Positions 45,871 through 59,280 of a stretch of DNA of 64,000 nucleotides are shown here, piece after piece (the stretch's first letter is position 1; every line of letters starts with the position of its first letter). A program made the translations under genes and the position numbers. The notes beneath the pieces were generated by a model that was not told the origin of the DNA, did no database searches, and saw only the letters and a program-made list of their open reading frames with translations. The stretch lies in assembly GCA_018292915.2 (NCBI GenBank), contig JACVVK020000350.1:443501-507500 (forward strand), read 5' to 3'. Source of the stretch: Batillaria attramentaria (lineage: Eukaryota; Mollusca; Gastropoda; Batillariidae).

Positions 45871-48800
45871 TTCTCATTGGCAGATATTTATGTTACACCC
45901 AACAAAAATAAATAATGAAATATTCTCATGAATATATGATCACAGACAGGCATATGGAATGAAACAGAACAACCTCGAAGCAAATGCGAGCTGGAAAGGT
46001 CACGCCAAGCAGCACGACTGCGGATCTTCCAACCCCTAATATCAGAACAGTCTTGCACCATATTCACATACCAAACACAAAAGCAGAAGGTACATTATGT
46101 TTTCCCTCTCTTCATATTGTTTATAACAGGTTTTAAAAGCTAGCAGTCATTCTGCTGTAAACGCCTAACACACTATAGAGCATGTTCCAAATCGCCTACA
46201 ATACAAGAACATCACAAGAAATAAATACTGCAGCAGAGGCCTGCCATACAAAACAAAGCAACAGTTTATTTTGTTGTTGTTTTGCTTCTTTTTTTTCCCC
46301 CAATCTCCTACTTCCATGCAACATTAATTTATCACAACAGTTTTTTTTCCAATACACTCAGTTCCCTTATCAATGAAAGACAATCTTCCTCGCAACCATC
46401 CATACATTCTGAACTGCATTTTCTCAGAGACTGAGAAAAAAAAGAAGCTTCTTGGCTTTCAGAAAAGAAGCAGATATTTGATACACTGACATTCTGCGCA
46501 CTGTCTTGAGTCCTTACCAAGTCTCAACATCTGCAAGCGTAGTAACCATAGAGAACAGGACAGACTTCATACGACACCTTAAGAATGACACTGTGTATAA
46601 TATGAAGACAAATAGAAGTACACATGTACAGCATTTCCAAATTCTTCAATCAGTCCATGATCTGTAGTTTTATAACCAAAGCAACAGTCAACAACCCCCT
46701 CTCCCTTGAAAAAAAAAAATCCATTGAATTTTGTTCATTTAATATGTGCAACATTGCAAAGCTAAAGTACTTGTTGTCTTTTCTTCTTTTAAAAAAATGC
46801 ACAAATTCTTTTTTTCTGTCTTATCAATCATGTGATTTTGATAAATGATGTTCGATCAGACAATACAAATGCATTCCTCACCAAAACATCCCCCCCCAAA
46901 AAAAAAAAAAAAAAAAAAAACAAAAAAAAAAACAGGGAAAAAACCCAAAACAAAAAACAAACCCAAACCCTCAGTCTTCAAACACTGCAGCTCTGTTTTA
47001 ACAGACGGAAATAAAGAAAGTAAAGATCAAACATCCTTATCTTGGGTAAATCGTGAACGGTACAGTGGCGAACTATCACTACCTTACACATACACACTTC
47101 TCATCACAAAATATCCAGATTACTAGAACACTAAGCAATCTGAAACCATTACAGGAGACCGGTCCTTTTGATTCATGTTAGCCGCACAGTCTTTCAGCAA
47201 AACTGAAAACAAGGTTCCTTCTGAAGAAACACACAACCGAAACTAACTGGAAAAGTTAGAACTAGGTAATCTGTCGCACAACGACAGCAATGCCGCATAC
47301 TGACAAGTTATTGCTCATAACTACAGGATGCAGAACGGCCCAGAAAAGCCGGTGACTTCACGTGGTTGATGCTATCTGAAAAACACAAAAAGCTATGGAC
47401 TAGCATTTTGTGCTTTTTCAGATCGTACTCAGCATGTGTAGTATATATATATATTTTTTTAATGTGCACCTACGTCGCGGCTTTAGAGGGGTAGAGAGTG
47501 TATTATGTTTCGTGACACTGGAACGACAGCGTAGAATTTCAGCGCTAGGCACACAACTGCAGTCACCTACACCAAAGATCTTGGAAACTGATTCCAAGGT
47601 CTTTGCCTACACTACTGGCGGAATATTCTCGGTGTCACTGCCAAATGCAAAACTCGTAAGTGCAGTGACAATCATACAGCACGCACGAGGTTATGCAAAG
47701 GCGCCGACAATATACAGACCAACATATGTCTGCATGTCTGAATACAGAAAAAAATCAGTCTTGTCAAAGTTCGTCACAAGAATGATTTTGAAAACATGGA
47801 CAGCATTGATATGTTCTTGTACAAGGTTGGAAACCTTGCCTTTGCCGACTTCGTTTCCGAAAAAATGCATAAAGAATGACTCACGGTAGATTGCAAAGAC
47901 CAGTTTCCACACAGGAGCAACCCTCCCCCCCAAAAAAAAACAAAAAAAAACCCAACAAACAAAAAACAAAACAACAACAAAAAAAGCCCCCCCCCAAAAA
48001 AAACAACAACAAACAAACAAACAAAAAACAAAACAAAAAAAACTACAAACAAACAAACAACAAACAAACAAACAAAAAAAACCTAGGGCGTACAATGCAT
48101 CAGATGAGCCTGGCCCACAAATATTTCATCTCAAGTTGCAAGACAATCGTGGACAGTCCAAAGAAATACGCGTTTCGTATCATTCCTGGCTACACATGTC
48201 AAAGTAATGTCACCAACCTGATTAGTACAGTATATCAAAAACTGTGGTAACCGACAACCTTAGTGCCGATGTATTGCTGTGCATGAACTGAAAGCTCGAA
48301 CCACCTCACCTGACGTTACGAAAATGAACCTCATGAACGAATCACGATGAGTAGCAGAAACGTGCTTATGATTATGAAGCAGCCAACATAAGCAACGCGA
48401 CTGCCTGGACCAAAGGCGAAAAGGACGAGACAGGCTTTACTGAGTTTATGTATTCACTGATTCCGTTGGTCCGGCGATGGTCCAAACCCATAGGTATGAC
48501 TGTGTACGCGGCAAGCGCGACATAGAGGTTTTTGCGACAGACACCATAGCTGCAGTTCGGCATTCCTTGGAGGACAGTTAACATCTCAGCTTACAGTCGT
48601 AACAGTACGCGCCCCTTTTGAGAAATCAAGGAGGCAGAATTGTTGTTTTTCTTTTTCACTTCCTACCTCCCAGTTCGCTGTCTACTCCATCTCGCCTTCC
48701 GCAGACACTGCTGCCCGACTCCTGCTGAATGGGCAGAACGCTGGGAACTGAGAAACGTTCTGATATATACATCTCCGTCCTGTTTTGTCTTTGGCGACCT

Positions 48801-48947
48801 CCGTTCCACGGCTTATGGATTCTGAGACTCACTTTACCACGCATGCTGTCTTCTGACAACCGTCAAGCTGCTGGACAGAAACGGTTTTTTTTTGTTTTTT
48901 TTTAAAACTCAGTCCCTAAAACAAACTCCTCTTTCTTTTTTCGTTGT
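45871..48947 (-). other. Probable long 3' untranslated region of the GAS2-like gene
   Basis: About 3.1 kb with no supportable gene. T-rich on the minus strand, with AAAC-type low complexity at 46893-46965 and 47930-48080 on the plus strand. Assignment follows from the poly(A) signal position only. Confidence 0.45.
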
Positions 48948-51900
48948 TCATACGTACTCCCCCTCCTCGTCCCAGTATCGCCTGGAGGAGGACGACTGGG
49001 AGCTTGAGGTTGAGACCCTATCGTCCTGAGACATGGCCCGCAAGGCGCCGCTCGACCTCTCTCTTCTGAACAACGTGGAGCGTCCTGTTGTCAGCGGCTG
49101 AGCCAGCTTGGGCACTGGCGTCTCGCACCTGCTGAGTTCGCTGCTGACGTCACTGTTGGTGGATTCGTCACGCGTGACGTCACCGTTTCCGTTAAAGGTG
49201 TGGTCGTAGTAAGGAGAGAGGGTGGAGTCGGTGTAGGCAGAGTCGGGGGTGGTGGGGGAAAGGTGGAGGTGGCTGTTGGACGAGGACAGGTTGGACATGG
49301 ACTTGGAACGGGTTGAGCGCGAGAGAGGAGCCGGGGCGGGGATGCGTGAGCGGGTGCCGGTCTTTCCAGGGTCCTCCTTCCGAGGCCTGACTTTCAGGAT
49401 CTCCTTGATCTTGGACACGAGCGCCGTGGGGTTGCTAGCGATGAGTTCCGGGTCTACGGGGATGTCGTCCACGATGTCTTCCGCAGATACCGCCGGGGCG
49501 CCGTTCACGTGACCTTCGTACGTCGGGCTGACCGGCAGCACACACGCCGAGTCATCACCAGGCAGGTTGTGGTGCTGGTCGGAGCTGTAGTTGAAGCTGG
49601 CGGCGCCGTTGCTGTAGTAGGAGGGTGGCGTTGCAGCAGCTGCCGCTGGGGAGCTCTCCTTGGAGAACCGGTCGTTTTCCACGCTGGTGCCTCTGGAGCT
49701 GTCTCCATCACGAGAACGCGCTGACGACACGCCTGAGGAGACAGACCCGCTGGTGGTGGTGAGGCTGGTGCGTAAAGATGTGGTGGACCGTGACGAGACA
49801 GAGTTCCTGTGTAAGCGTGACGACGACCCCCCTCCTCCCGACGACCCTAACCCACCTACAGCGTTACTGCTGGAAGATCTGCTGACGCCGTTGCTGCTGG
49901 TGTCATAGTCTTGCCTCGCGCCACCACCACCGCCACCGCCACCAGGCGTGTCACAGACTGAAGCTCGCAGCTCCATCTCTCGGTACTTTTCAAACAACTG
50001 CTCCATCTTGCGGTACATCTCAGGATCTTCTGGTGGGGCTTCCAGGCATTCGGGATCCGGTACAGGGAGACAAGCTTCAGGGGACGGAAGCACGGCTTGG
50101 ATCTCCTCCAGCGGGCGAGACATCAGCTCACTCTCGTGCACGGACAGGGAGTTGGGGGTCATGGCTCGTTTAGGCCGCGGGGGGAGCTGCTTACGTTTGG
50201 GGTCATTGAGAGTGGAATCCACCCACGCCTCAGTCCTGTTGACGGGTTTGTTCTGTGCGTTGCCCGCCCGCTGCCCGGCGGCTGATGGCACACTATGTTT
50301 TCTGCTGATGATTCCTCTCGGCTCCACGCCACGTGCGCGGAACCCGGGCGACACCCCTGGTCCTGGCGTCTTGCTTCTGGGCCGATCGAACGATGCTGAC
50401 TGCTGCAGACGGCCCTGAGCGGTTTTCCCGCTCGTTGATCTGCCGGCTGAAGAGTAAGTGACGTTTTCGTTGTGGTCTGTGACGGACACGCTGTGATGAC
50501 CGTCCCTTCCGCGTGACACCATCAGCACAACGTCTCCCTCTGTATCTCCATCACACGCGTTCTGTCTCTGCAGCCTACGCTGACTGTCCGTGGTCTGCGC
50601 TCTCTGTGTGAGGCTGCCTCCACGCGGCCTGCTGCTGGTCCCGTCACCGCTGGTCTCTCTCCCGCCTGCTAAAGACAGACCTCCGCTGTCTGGTACCAAG
50701 CTCGTCACACTCTTCGCCTTCCTCAGCTGTCCCAAGTCCACGGTCCTGCTGAGAGAACCCCTACGTCCGCCAGCGAATTGCTGCTGGGCCTTCAACCCGC
50801 TGCTGGACGTCCCTGGACCCGGGGTCGTTGGTCTGGCGGACTGCAGCGTGCTGGATGACGTGGAAGTCGGTCCCGGGGTGGCAGCTCTCCGCTGCTGGTA
50901 CATATCCATGTAAGACTTGCCACTGGCGCCTGGTGTAGCGCTACGCCGCTGCCTCCTTGGAGATGGGGGCGGCCTCTCATTGTCTCCTGACATCTGTTTG
51001 ACCGGCGTGGAGGGGCGAGGAAGGACTCTGGGTGTTCTGCCCGTTGAAGCAACGCCGGCTGACCTGGAAGCCGAACTGCTGGCTTCAGAGGAGGGTGGCG
51101 ATGCGGGTCTCGGGGTGAAGCAGGGTTTGGGGATCCTGCTGGGGGTGGGGGGACGTTCTCTCAAGGAACCCCCGCCGCCACTCTGTCCCTCTCCACCGTT
51201 CATCGCCTCGGCGATCTCGTCGTTGTCTCCGTCTAGGTCATCCGCGGGACTCTGGCTGCGGCGGGAGAGGGGGAGGGTGAGCGAGCGAGAACCCCATCCT
51301 CCTCCCATCACCTCGCTGTCCATGCTGGTGGAGGAGGTCCACGAGGCCGTCCTGGCGCCCATCCCGGACGTGGGAGTCACAGCGTTGTCCGTGGACACAG
51401 AATCAGACTCCTCGTTGTACACAAAAGACGTGTTTTTTACCCTCGGCACGCTGGCGCCGTTGGTCGGTGTTTTAGGTCGTGACTGAGCGTTCGAATCCGC
51501 TGAGCTCACCATAGATGTAGTTTTTACCCGGGGTGCGATGGAGGTTGGGGTCTTTGGTCTGGACACAGCAGCAACAGGCTCTGTATCTCTGGAATTAGTT
51601 GAATAGGAATTGTACGTTTTCGGAGTGCTGGTGCCAATAGCTGTCGGTGTTTTTGGTCTGCTGGGAGTTTTTGGTCTGCCGTATCCCCCGCCAGTTCCTC
51701 CCTCCTCCCCACCACCACCACCACCGTTAGCAGTAGGAGTCTTTGGTCTGTACGCGTAAGCCGAAGTCGGTGTTTTCGGCCTGTACGTCGAGACGGGCGT
51801 TTTGGGTCTGTCAGCGGCAGAAGGAGTCTTTGGTCGGTCCGCCCCCGCCCCAGACGGCGGTTTGGGTCTATTGGCGTCTGACGCCGGAGATCGGGGAAGG

Positions 51901-52359
51901 TTCCTCCTGGCGATGATCCCCGCCGCACCGCTAGGTCTCCTCGCTGACACCTGAGATTGTATGGAGTTACACACGGACCGTGCTTTGTCTCTCACGGAAC
52001 TCCAGGAAAGGTTCGATTGCTGATCGCTAGAGTTCGACCTGCGCATCTGTCCTGTTGGACCTCGCTGACCGTTGGAATGAGCGTTGTTGATGCTACTGTC
52101 CTGCGCGCTGGACGAGTCTGTGACTCCTGACTCCCCCGGGGTGGGCACCGACAGTGAGGAGTTGATCAGCTTTTTGAACTCCGAAAGGGTCATGGTGCTG
52201 ATCTGGTCGATGCTGATGTCGGATTTGTCGTCCCCCTGCACCTGACCTTGACCGTGACCCTGCGCGCACTCCGTGTCCGCCATGGTGTCAAGGTCGTCAG
52301 CTGACCTTGAGGTAGGATCCGTCGATGTTGGTGACGTGGGGCCGTCGAACGAAACCGAC
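48948..52359 (-). CDS. GAS2-like protein (GAS2L1/GAS2L2/Pigs type), large terminal exon
   Basis: One exon of about 1,136 codons. A splice acceptor (CTCTGTTTCAG, 52370-52360) opens the frame 25 codons before the first Met at 52283, so this is not the true start. The CH and GAR domains must be on upstream exons outside the window or unrecognised. The protein is Ser/Pro-rich and probably disordered. It has eight RPKTP repeats (residues about 149-273, counted from Met 52283), the EB1-binding SxIP motifs SRIPKP (382) and SRIPAP (979), the block VVLMVSRGRDGHHSV (585-599) resembling a conserved GAS2L1 C-terminal block, a helix DPEMYRKMEQLFEKYREMEL (753-772), and TPDSAYTDS. GAS2L proteins crosslink actin to growing microtubule ends. 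Family assignment rests on these short blocks, so the gene is certain but its name less so. The exon is much more GC-rich than its surroundings. Confidence 0.75.
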
Positions 52360-53008
52360 CTGAAACAGAGAAAATTAAATAATAATAAATTACAGTTTTC
52401 ACAGTATTATGTGGCTGTGCAGTGTGTGTATCTATGTTGTGTACCAATCAGTGACAGGAAAGAAACATTCCCTGCAATTGCATACAGCGAACAAAACCAA
52501 CAACAAAATGATATTGAAAATAATAGCGTATGTGCAAGACTATAACAGTCGTAGGTAATTACAAGCACAGACAATTTTACACCAAAATATTCCATTATCA
52601 CCAAATTTCTGTCTAGAGCAAAACAGTTCTATCCTCTTCTTTCGCTCGCTTTCTACGTCTGCTCTCAGCGCTTTGTGTAAATACCACTCAGACACAACGC
52701 ATGCAATGACTGTGATAACGACGGCAGTGACAGCGTTTGATGACGAACGCAACAACAAAGCTTTATCTTCCAGCAGAAGAACTGGACAAAAAGTATTTCC
52801 GAACTGACCGTTGCTACACTAAGTCCGAATACCGTGCACTAAATCTACTCGACGATGACACTAACTAAGCACGTGTAAATCTGAAACAGAAGACTGTATA
52901 ATAATCCGTGCATAAAATATGCTGTAAACTGGCATGTGTGTGAAATTTGAATTCTCACAAAGGCGACCGTGGGTCCGTTTCATGTGAGCATGAATGTCTG
53001 ACATTTCC
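52360..53008. other. Intron of the GAS2-like gene, start
   Basis: No exon recognised upstream of the acceptor at 52360. Nothing else notable. Confidence 0.5.
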
Positions 53009-53304
53009 GGGCCCGTATGTAAAAGTCGAGGTTAATGTAACCCACGGCTACGGGCCTAACCCAGACTAAGACAAAAGAAACCCAAAAGCAAAATTAAATT
53101 TAAAAAAAAAGGAAGCGAAGAAAGGAAGAAAAAAGTCTTTCTATAACGGCTTAAGCACCTTGCTGGAATGGGCCCGCTTCTTGATTTACAACAACAACAA
53201 CAACAACAACAACCCAGAAAATTTAACCCTAGAGCTAGTTTAGTTCGAGGTTAGACTCTAACCCAGGGCTAAAAGCCCTAACCTCGACTATTACATACGG
53301 GCCC
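53009..53304 (+). mobile_element. MITE with GGGCCCGTATGTA ends, copy 1
   Basis: 26-bp inverted ends with one mismatch (GGGCCCGTATGTAAAAGTCG at the left; its inverse with one change at the right). Inside are (CAA)n and a Lys-codon-like A-rich tract. No clear target duplication. GGGCC-type ends suggest a Harbinger/ISL2EU relative (inference). Opposite in orientation to the copy at 55618. Confidence 0.9.
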
Positions 53305-53386
53305 TGAGTACAGTAAGGAGTGATCTCTCCGTCTGACCAGTGCGACCCACGTACACGGGGGAGTAACAAAAGTGGACAGGCGTTTT

Positions 53387-53416
53387 TATGTTGTTTCCAT
53401 AGTAATGGAAACAACA
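53387..53416. repeat. Short perfect hairpin
   Basis: ATGTTGTTTCCAT and ATGGAAACAACAT, 13-bp arms around AGTA. The arm sequence recurs near 55001 and 55112, flanking a GA/GT microsatellite. Confidence 0.85.
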
Positions 53417-53639
53417 TAATAGGACGGGCTAAAATTTCCACGTTCATAGGCAAGCATCTGTGGTACAAACGCACGTCACTGCCGATCTCCCGCAGCGACG
53501 ATTATGCAAGTGTAACTCTGACAATGACGTAAGAAAACCTGCGTCATCGATGCTGGCATGTATGCTGTTCCGAACGCGCTTCTCCTCCTCACTGAGTGCC
53601 GTCTGTGCGGATGTGTGTGCGTGTGTGAATTGTGTCCGG

Positions 53640-54220
53640 GCCCGTTTCTTCGAAGATACTTAACCGAATGGCTTCAAATTTGGGGTATCCAAATTTATCA
53701 AAATGTTACATTAGACGATTCAAGCGTGTGATGATTGCTTAAGTGATTTGGGAGTTATCGCCCTTTTGAGACAAGTTGGTTGTCTTTCGTGTACAGGCGT
53801 AATATTTATTTCAATCACTCAATTTTTTTGGCAGTAGATAGCTTGAATACGGACTCTGAACAGAGTCACTACTAGAAAATGGTCGCTCTTATAGTTTTCA
53901 TGTAAACCGAGCCTGAGTTGACATTGCATGTGAACCCAGTTCAGATGCCTATTTCTCCGAAAATACTGAACCGATCGATTTCAAATTTGGGGTTTCTAAA
54001 TGAATCAAGATTGTTGAATAGAAGGCCCGATCCAGGTACGATTGCACACATGATTTGCGAGTTATCGCCCTTTTCAAAAAAAGTGGCTTTCTGGCGTTTA
54101 AAGGCGTAATATTTACCTAAACCACTCCATTTTTGGGACATAGATAGCATGAATACGGACTCTCAACTGAGTGAAATTTGGAGGTTGTCGCTTTTATACT
54201 TTTGGCGTAAACCGTACCTG
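53640..54220. repeat. Divergent tandem duplication, about 307-bp unit
   Basis: Two units share ordered blocks: TTTCTTCGAA/TTTCTCCGAA, TCAAATTTGGGGT, GAGTTATCGCCCTTTT, GGCGTAATATTTA, AGATAGC and GAATACGGACTCT. Spacing between units is a constant 307-308 bp. Divergence is substantial, so the duplication is old. Confidence 0.85.
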
Positions 54221-54657
54221 ATGAAAGTGCTGGTGAACACACTTTAGATCTCAAAATCGCTCCTACTATACATAGATAATGAGCCTGGGGTGCCATAAAA
54301 AATATACAAAAAAATTAGAAAAATTCACTGCAGCCGTTGTCGTCAGTTGACTCGAAAATTTGTACTCGAAGCACATTTCCTTTACACAAGCCACACGCCT
54401 CACAAACATCGCAGAAAAGGCACACGCGCACTGACGCAAAACTGTATCAGCGTCAGTTTGCCGACGTCATGTTTGATTGACGTGGGGGTGTGTCGTCACT
54501 TTTCGGAAGTTCTCTATTTGTAGACGGGGAAAGCGGGAGTTTCATTGATGTAGTGAGCTTTGTTTTTCCCACTGACTCTCACTCAATAGCATAGTAGAGT
54601 GAGAGAACACCACATAGGTCTCAATGGAGCACATGCACAAACGCGGCTCGCGCAAGT

Positions 54658-54727
54658 CTGCGTGCGTGCGTGCGTGCGTGCGTGCGCGCGCGCGTATGTC
54701 TGTGTGTGTCTGTGTGCGCGCGCGCGC
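54658..54727. repeat. TGCG/GC/GT alternating purine-pyrimidine tract
   Basis: About 70 bp of alternating purine-pyrimidine sequence, with potential for left-handed DNA. Confidence 0.85.
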
Positions 54728-55009
54728 AGCAGACATAACACATAGTGAAAAAACGTTCGCCGCGCAGACTTGTCTGTTAAACACATTGAGCCGGTATAAA
54801 TTCGATCTTTACACTGCGCAGCAGCAACACTTCAATTTTCATGGGGCTGCTTTCATTGCAAGAATTGTATCCGAGTCAAAGTTATTACGTCAAATGTATT
54901 ATGCGTCATCCCAATGAGGAAAACGTCATAGATTTCAAAGAAAACAACTTGACATCTCTCTTCCAAAACCAAGATTGGTCTGACAAGCCCGGTCAGTTGT
55001 TTCCATTGA

Positions 55010-55058
55010 GAGAGAGGGAGAGAGAGAGAGAGTGTGTGTGTGTGTGTGTGTGTGTGTC
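55010..55058. repeat. (GA)n(GT)n microsatellite
   Basis: Compound tract bounded by an imperfect inverted repeat of about 29 bp (CTGACAAGCCCGGTCAGTTG side at 54980; mirrored at 55112-55140). Confidence 0.85.
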
Positions 55059-55269
55059 CTCCCGTATACATGGCATTACAAAAGAACGACCGTGACGACA
55101 GCAGGTGATTAAATGGAAACAACATATTGGGCTGGTCAGTGGCCATCTTGTTTTCCGGTGCTATGGCGCTCAAAATCAATCAGCGGGTTATCACGCCATA
55201 GCACCGCGTTTTTTTTTCTTTTTTCTTTTTCCAAATTCGCAAAACGCCATAGCACCGCTAAAACGCTTT

Positions 55270-55401
55270 GGGTGGGGTGGGTGGGTGGGTGTTTGGGGGT
55301 TTAACGTCCTTTTCCACCACACAGGGTGATATCAAAGACGGGGCAACGATGAAAAAGCAAGCACAAATATTTGGCCCCAGCCGGGATCGAACCCACGACC
55401 C
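55270..55401 (-). mobile_element. tRNA-derived SINE (family A), 5'-truncated, 10-bp target duplication
   Basis: The minus strand begins GGGTCGTGGGTTCGATCCCG, with a perfect B box but no A box. The body is that of the family and the tail CACCCACCCACCCC. AAAACGCTTT flanks both sides (55260-55269, 55402-55411). Confidence 0.9.
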
Positions 55402-55617
55402 AAAACGCTTTAGAGTTTCAGCTGTCGGTTAGAACGATTGAAAGGGGCTGTTTACCACCCAGAAACCGACTTGTAGTAATACGTTACTTGAATCTAAAGA
55501 TGTGTACATAATCATGTTTTAAAATAACGGCTTGAAATGAGAGTAATCGTCGACGAAACTTTTGAACGTCGTCCATTTTGATTATCGCCCGTGATGAAAC
55601 AGACAAAGGAAAGACCA

Positions 55618-55918
55618 GGGCCCGTATGTAGTAGTCGAGGTTAGGGCTTTTAGTCCCGGGTTAGAGTCTAACCTCGAACTAAATTAGCTCTAGGGTTAAA
55701 TTTTCAGTTTTTGTTGTTGTTGTTGTTTTTGTTTTGTTTTGTTTTAAATCAGGAAGCGGGCCCCTTCCAGGAAGGCGCCTGAGCCGTTATAGGAGGATTT
55801 TGTTGTCCTTTCTTCACTTCCTTTTTTATTTAATTTTACTTTTGGGTTTCTTTTGTCCTAGTCTGGGTTAGGCCCGTAGCCGTGGGTTAAATTAACCTCG
55901 ACTTTTACATACGGGCCC
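55618..55918 (-). mobile_element. MITE with GGGCCCGTATGTA ends, copy 2
   Basis: Inverted ends as in copy 1 at 53009-53304. The whole 301-bp sequence is its reverse complement with scattered differences. Confidence 0.9.
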
Positions 55919-56177
55919 AGACTTACACACCTCAAGGCGGGTGGGCGGGGGGCTGGGGGCTCATTTACAATCTTACTTCGCTACAGTTTAGAATACACCT
56001 CCGTCCTTGACGTCAAAGGCACAGCTACAGACTAATGTCTCGTCGTATCTTTAATGCGATAGTTCAGGTTTCGAGTATTATGTCTGTGTCAGTATACCGG
56101 TCGTGAAACCCAAGTCCTCAACGCAGGGGGACGTGCACGGGATTAGTTCAGTTTCGGATTTCTGAAACCCTTCTTAC

Positions 56178-56298
<121 letters not shown>

Positions 56299-57229
56299 GC
56301 AAAAGAAATTGCCAAACGCTTAAAAAAAAAGAAGAAGTTAAAAACGAAATGATGAAAATCTTTTAAAATGTGGGACCCCCCGTCCCCCCAAAACAAAACA
56401 ACAACAACAAAATCCTTGAACAAACGAAAGCAATGGGGGTGGAAATGAGTACGACGGCAAAGTTTGTAAATAAAAAAGTAATTAACAAACAACTAAAAAT
56501 GTTAAAAAGAATTAAAGCGATGCTGTGGAAATGGGTGGGACTGTAACTTCTGGAACCACTAAAAAAAACTCACAAAACTGTCACAGACCAATCCGTTGCA
56601 CGTCTCTTAATGGTATCATGTTGTTTTATGATCGTGAACTACCCATGTCGATTTGCTGAGCTTCGAAAACTTCGAACACGTATACCTTTAAAAAATCCTC
56701 ACAGCAGATCAGATCAGCTCAGCGCAGAGACCACAAAAAATTCAGTTACCTGGCAAGCTGCCAGTCGCTTTACTCCGCAAGATTACTGCACAGACGGGAG
56801 ATAAACTGCGTATTCATCAACCCAACAGCTAATCTAGAACTCTTACGATCGCCAGTTCGATTTTCTGATCAGTCCTTCTTACCGTGAGTCATTGGCAAGT
56901 TCCAGCACGCCAGGTGGCATGAACTAGGAGGCGGTGGTTGAAGTATGATGTACGGTGTATTCTTTTCTTATAGTGGGGAGTGGGGAGTATCGTGTGTCGT
57001 GTTTGAAGTATGTGCTGACGAGGACTTGTGAACAGGTCGAAGCAGGGGCGAACCAATACGCTGTACAGTATTACAAAACGGGCTGACTGACAAGGTGCAG
57101 TGGGAGAGGGGGGGGGGGGGGGGGGAGACTAAAAACCGCAAAAAAGCTACAGTGCTGAACAATAGCGCTGTAAAAATGACAGACTGGGACTGAAAGTGTG
57201 CAAACATCAAACATCAATATGTACCTGAT

Positions 57230-57500
<271 letters not shown>

Positions 57501-57954
57501 ACACCATTTCTGATTTGAAGAAACTCTGCCGTGTTAAAAAGAACCTATACAATACAATAACAGTTCGACTTGAACGATGGGAAAAATGTTTGGCCAAGGT
57601 GTCCAGCTATCTGATTTTCACAGCGTGTTCAGCGATCCCTGAATGCAAGAACCATGTAACTTAGCGTAATACACGACAACCTCTCTCAGTAAGGCTTGAA
57701 GGCACGCACCGTAATGTGCCTACGAGCACGACAACCCTGCTTAAGTTACGGGTGGGTGTGTGCGTGGGTGGATGGATAGTGGGGGTGGGGAGGTGGCTGG
57801 AGGTTTTAGGTCTATTGTCCACCACTTAGGTGATTCCAAAGACTGCGGATTTGAACCCCAGTAATGGTCAAACGCCTGAGTCCAACGCTGAAGACGTGCT
57901 GACGAACGAAGGGACTCACACGAGGAACGAAACAGTGAGCAGTCTTGCGAAAGC

Positions 57955-58062
57955 GGGTGGGTGAGGTGGCTGTTTTAGGAGTTTAACGTCCTTCTCCACC
58001 GCGTATGGGTGATACGAAAGACGAGGTAACGAGAAAAAGACCAGCACAAGTATCTGGCCGAT
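57955..58062 (-). mobile_element. tRNA-derived SINE (family A), truncated and diverged
   Basis: The minus strand shows GGCCAGATACTTGTGCTGGTC, then the family body and a CCACCTCACCCACCC tail. A still more diverged relative lies at about 57785-57840. Confidence 0.75.
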
Positions 58063-59150
58063 AGTGGTTAGGGATTACAAAAATAATTCTTTAAAAAAGG
58101 AAAGAAAAAAAAATCAAAGATGAGCAGGAAGAAAGAAAAAAAAAAAAAAAGAAAAAAAAAAGAAAGAAAGAAAGACTGTCCTTGTCCGTGTACATGTATG
58201 CTCACAGCACCTGAGAATGCTCTCCAACAACTTGCCACGTACCCGCCACAATAATGTGATCTACTGTCGGACAAACGGGTCAGGTTGTCATTGGCACCTA
58301 TTCAACCGTATACCCCTGGTCCCCAAAAATCCACGCCTGGGTTCTATGTAAAATTCAATATCTCGCCTACGGTGTATATATTATTGCTCATGTTCATAAT
58401 AAAGGGCCACCCCTACCCGGTAATCATTTACTCGGTTTTTCAGTCTGATGAATGGGTTCTCTTTCATGAATGAAATTCCCTTACGCCTATCACTCTCTGG
58501 TGAAAAGGTTTGTTTGGCAATGGTGCCGTTCGAAGATTGGGAAGTCGGCTTCCACACGAAAACAAGTTTACATACTTTATCTTAACCTGACTTAGGCTCA
58601 CATTATCACTGATGTATAGTTTTCACGTACCGTGTAGCATGACACTAACCATTTCAGCCTTTATTTTGATAATCAGAAATCAAATCCCTTACAGTTAGCC
58701 AGGATCTGTTACCCCCCCCCCCCCCCCCCAAAAAAAAAAAAAAAAAAAATAATAATAATAAAATAAATAAATAAATAAATAAATAAATAAAATAATTCAG
58801 AACCCAAATCCCTTACAGTTAGCCAGGATCTGTTAACCCCCCCTCCCCTCACCGCCCCCCCCTTTAAAAACAAACAAAAAACAAACAAACAAAACAAAAC
58901 AAAAACATTTTTTTCAGTTAAAGTTAAATTTTCAAAGCTCACGGATTGATTTGGACTGCTCATCATCACAAAAACACACCTTTAAAGCACAATTATAGCC
59001 TTCTGTTGACCGCAGCTGCTGATATGAGAAAAATAATAAACGTATTGCCGCATCGTGGTTGAAGAGAGAAGTTTAGAAAACTTAAAACACCAAATGAAGA
59101 GCGAATCGTTATCATTAAATTCCAAAAGCGTGTCAGCTTGAAAAACAAAA
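58063..59150. other. Non-coding region with homopolymers
   Basis: No gene. Poly-C/poly-A at 58712-58750 and a direct repeat of about 30 bp (CCCTTACAGTTAGCCAGGATC at 58687 and 58810). Confidence 0.6.
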
Positions 59151-59179
59151 CAAAACAATAAAAAACAAAACCCCAAAAC

Positions 59180-59181
59180 AG

Positions 59182-59279
<98 letters not shown>
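59180..59279. repeat. (AC)n microsatellite
   Basis: About 100 bp of AC with one interruption. Confidence 0.97.

Positions 59280-59280
<1 letters not shown>

Noticed and set aside
52281..52283. First Met of the large GAS2-like frame as the true start
   Set aside because: The frame stays open to a splice acceptor 25 codons upstream and the family needs upstream CH and GAR exons.
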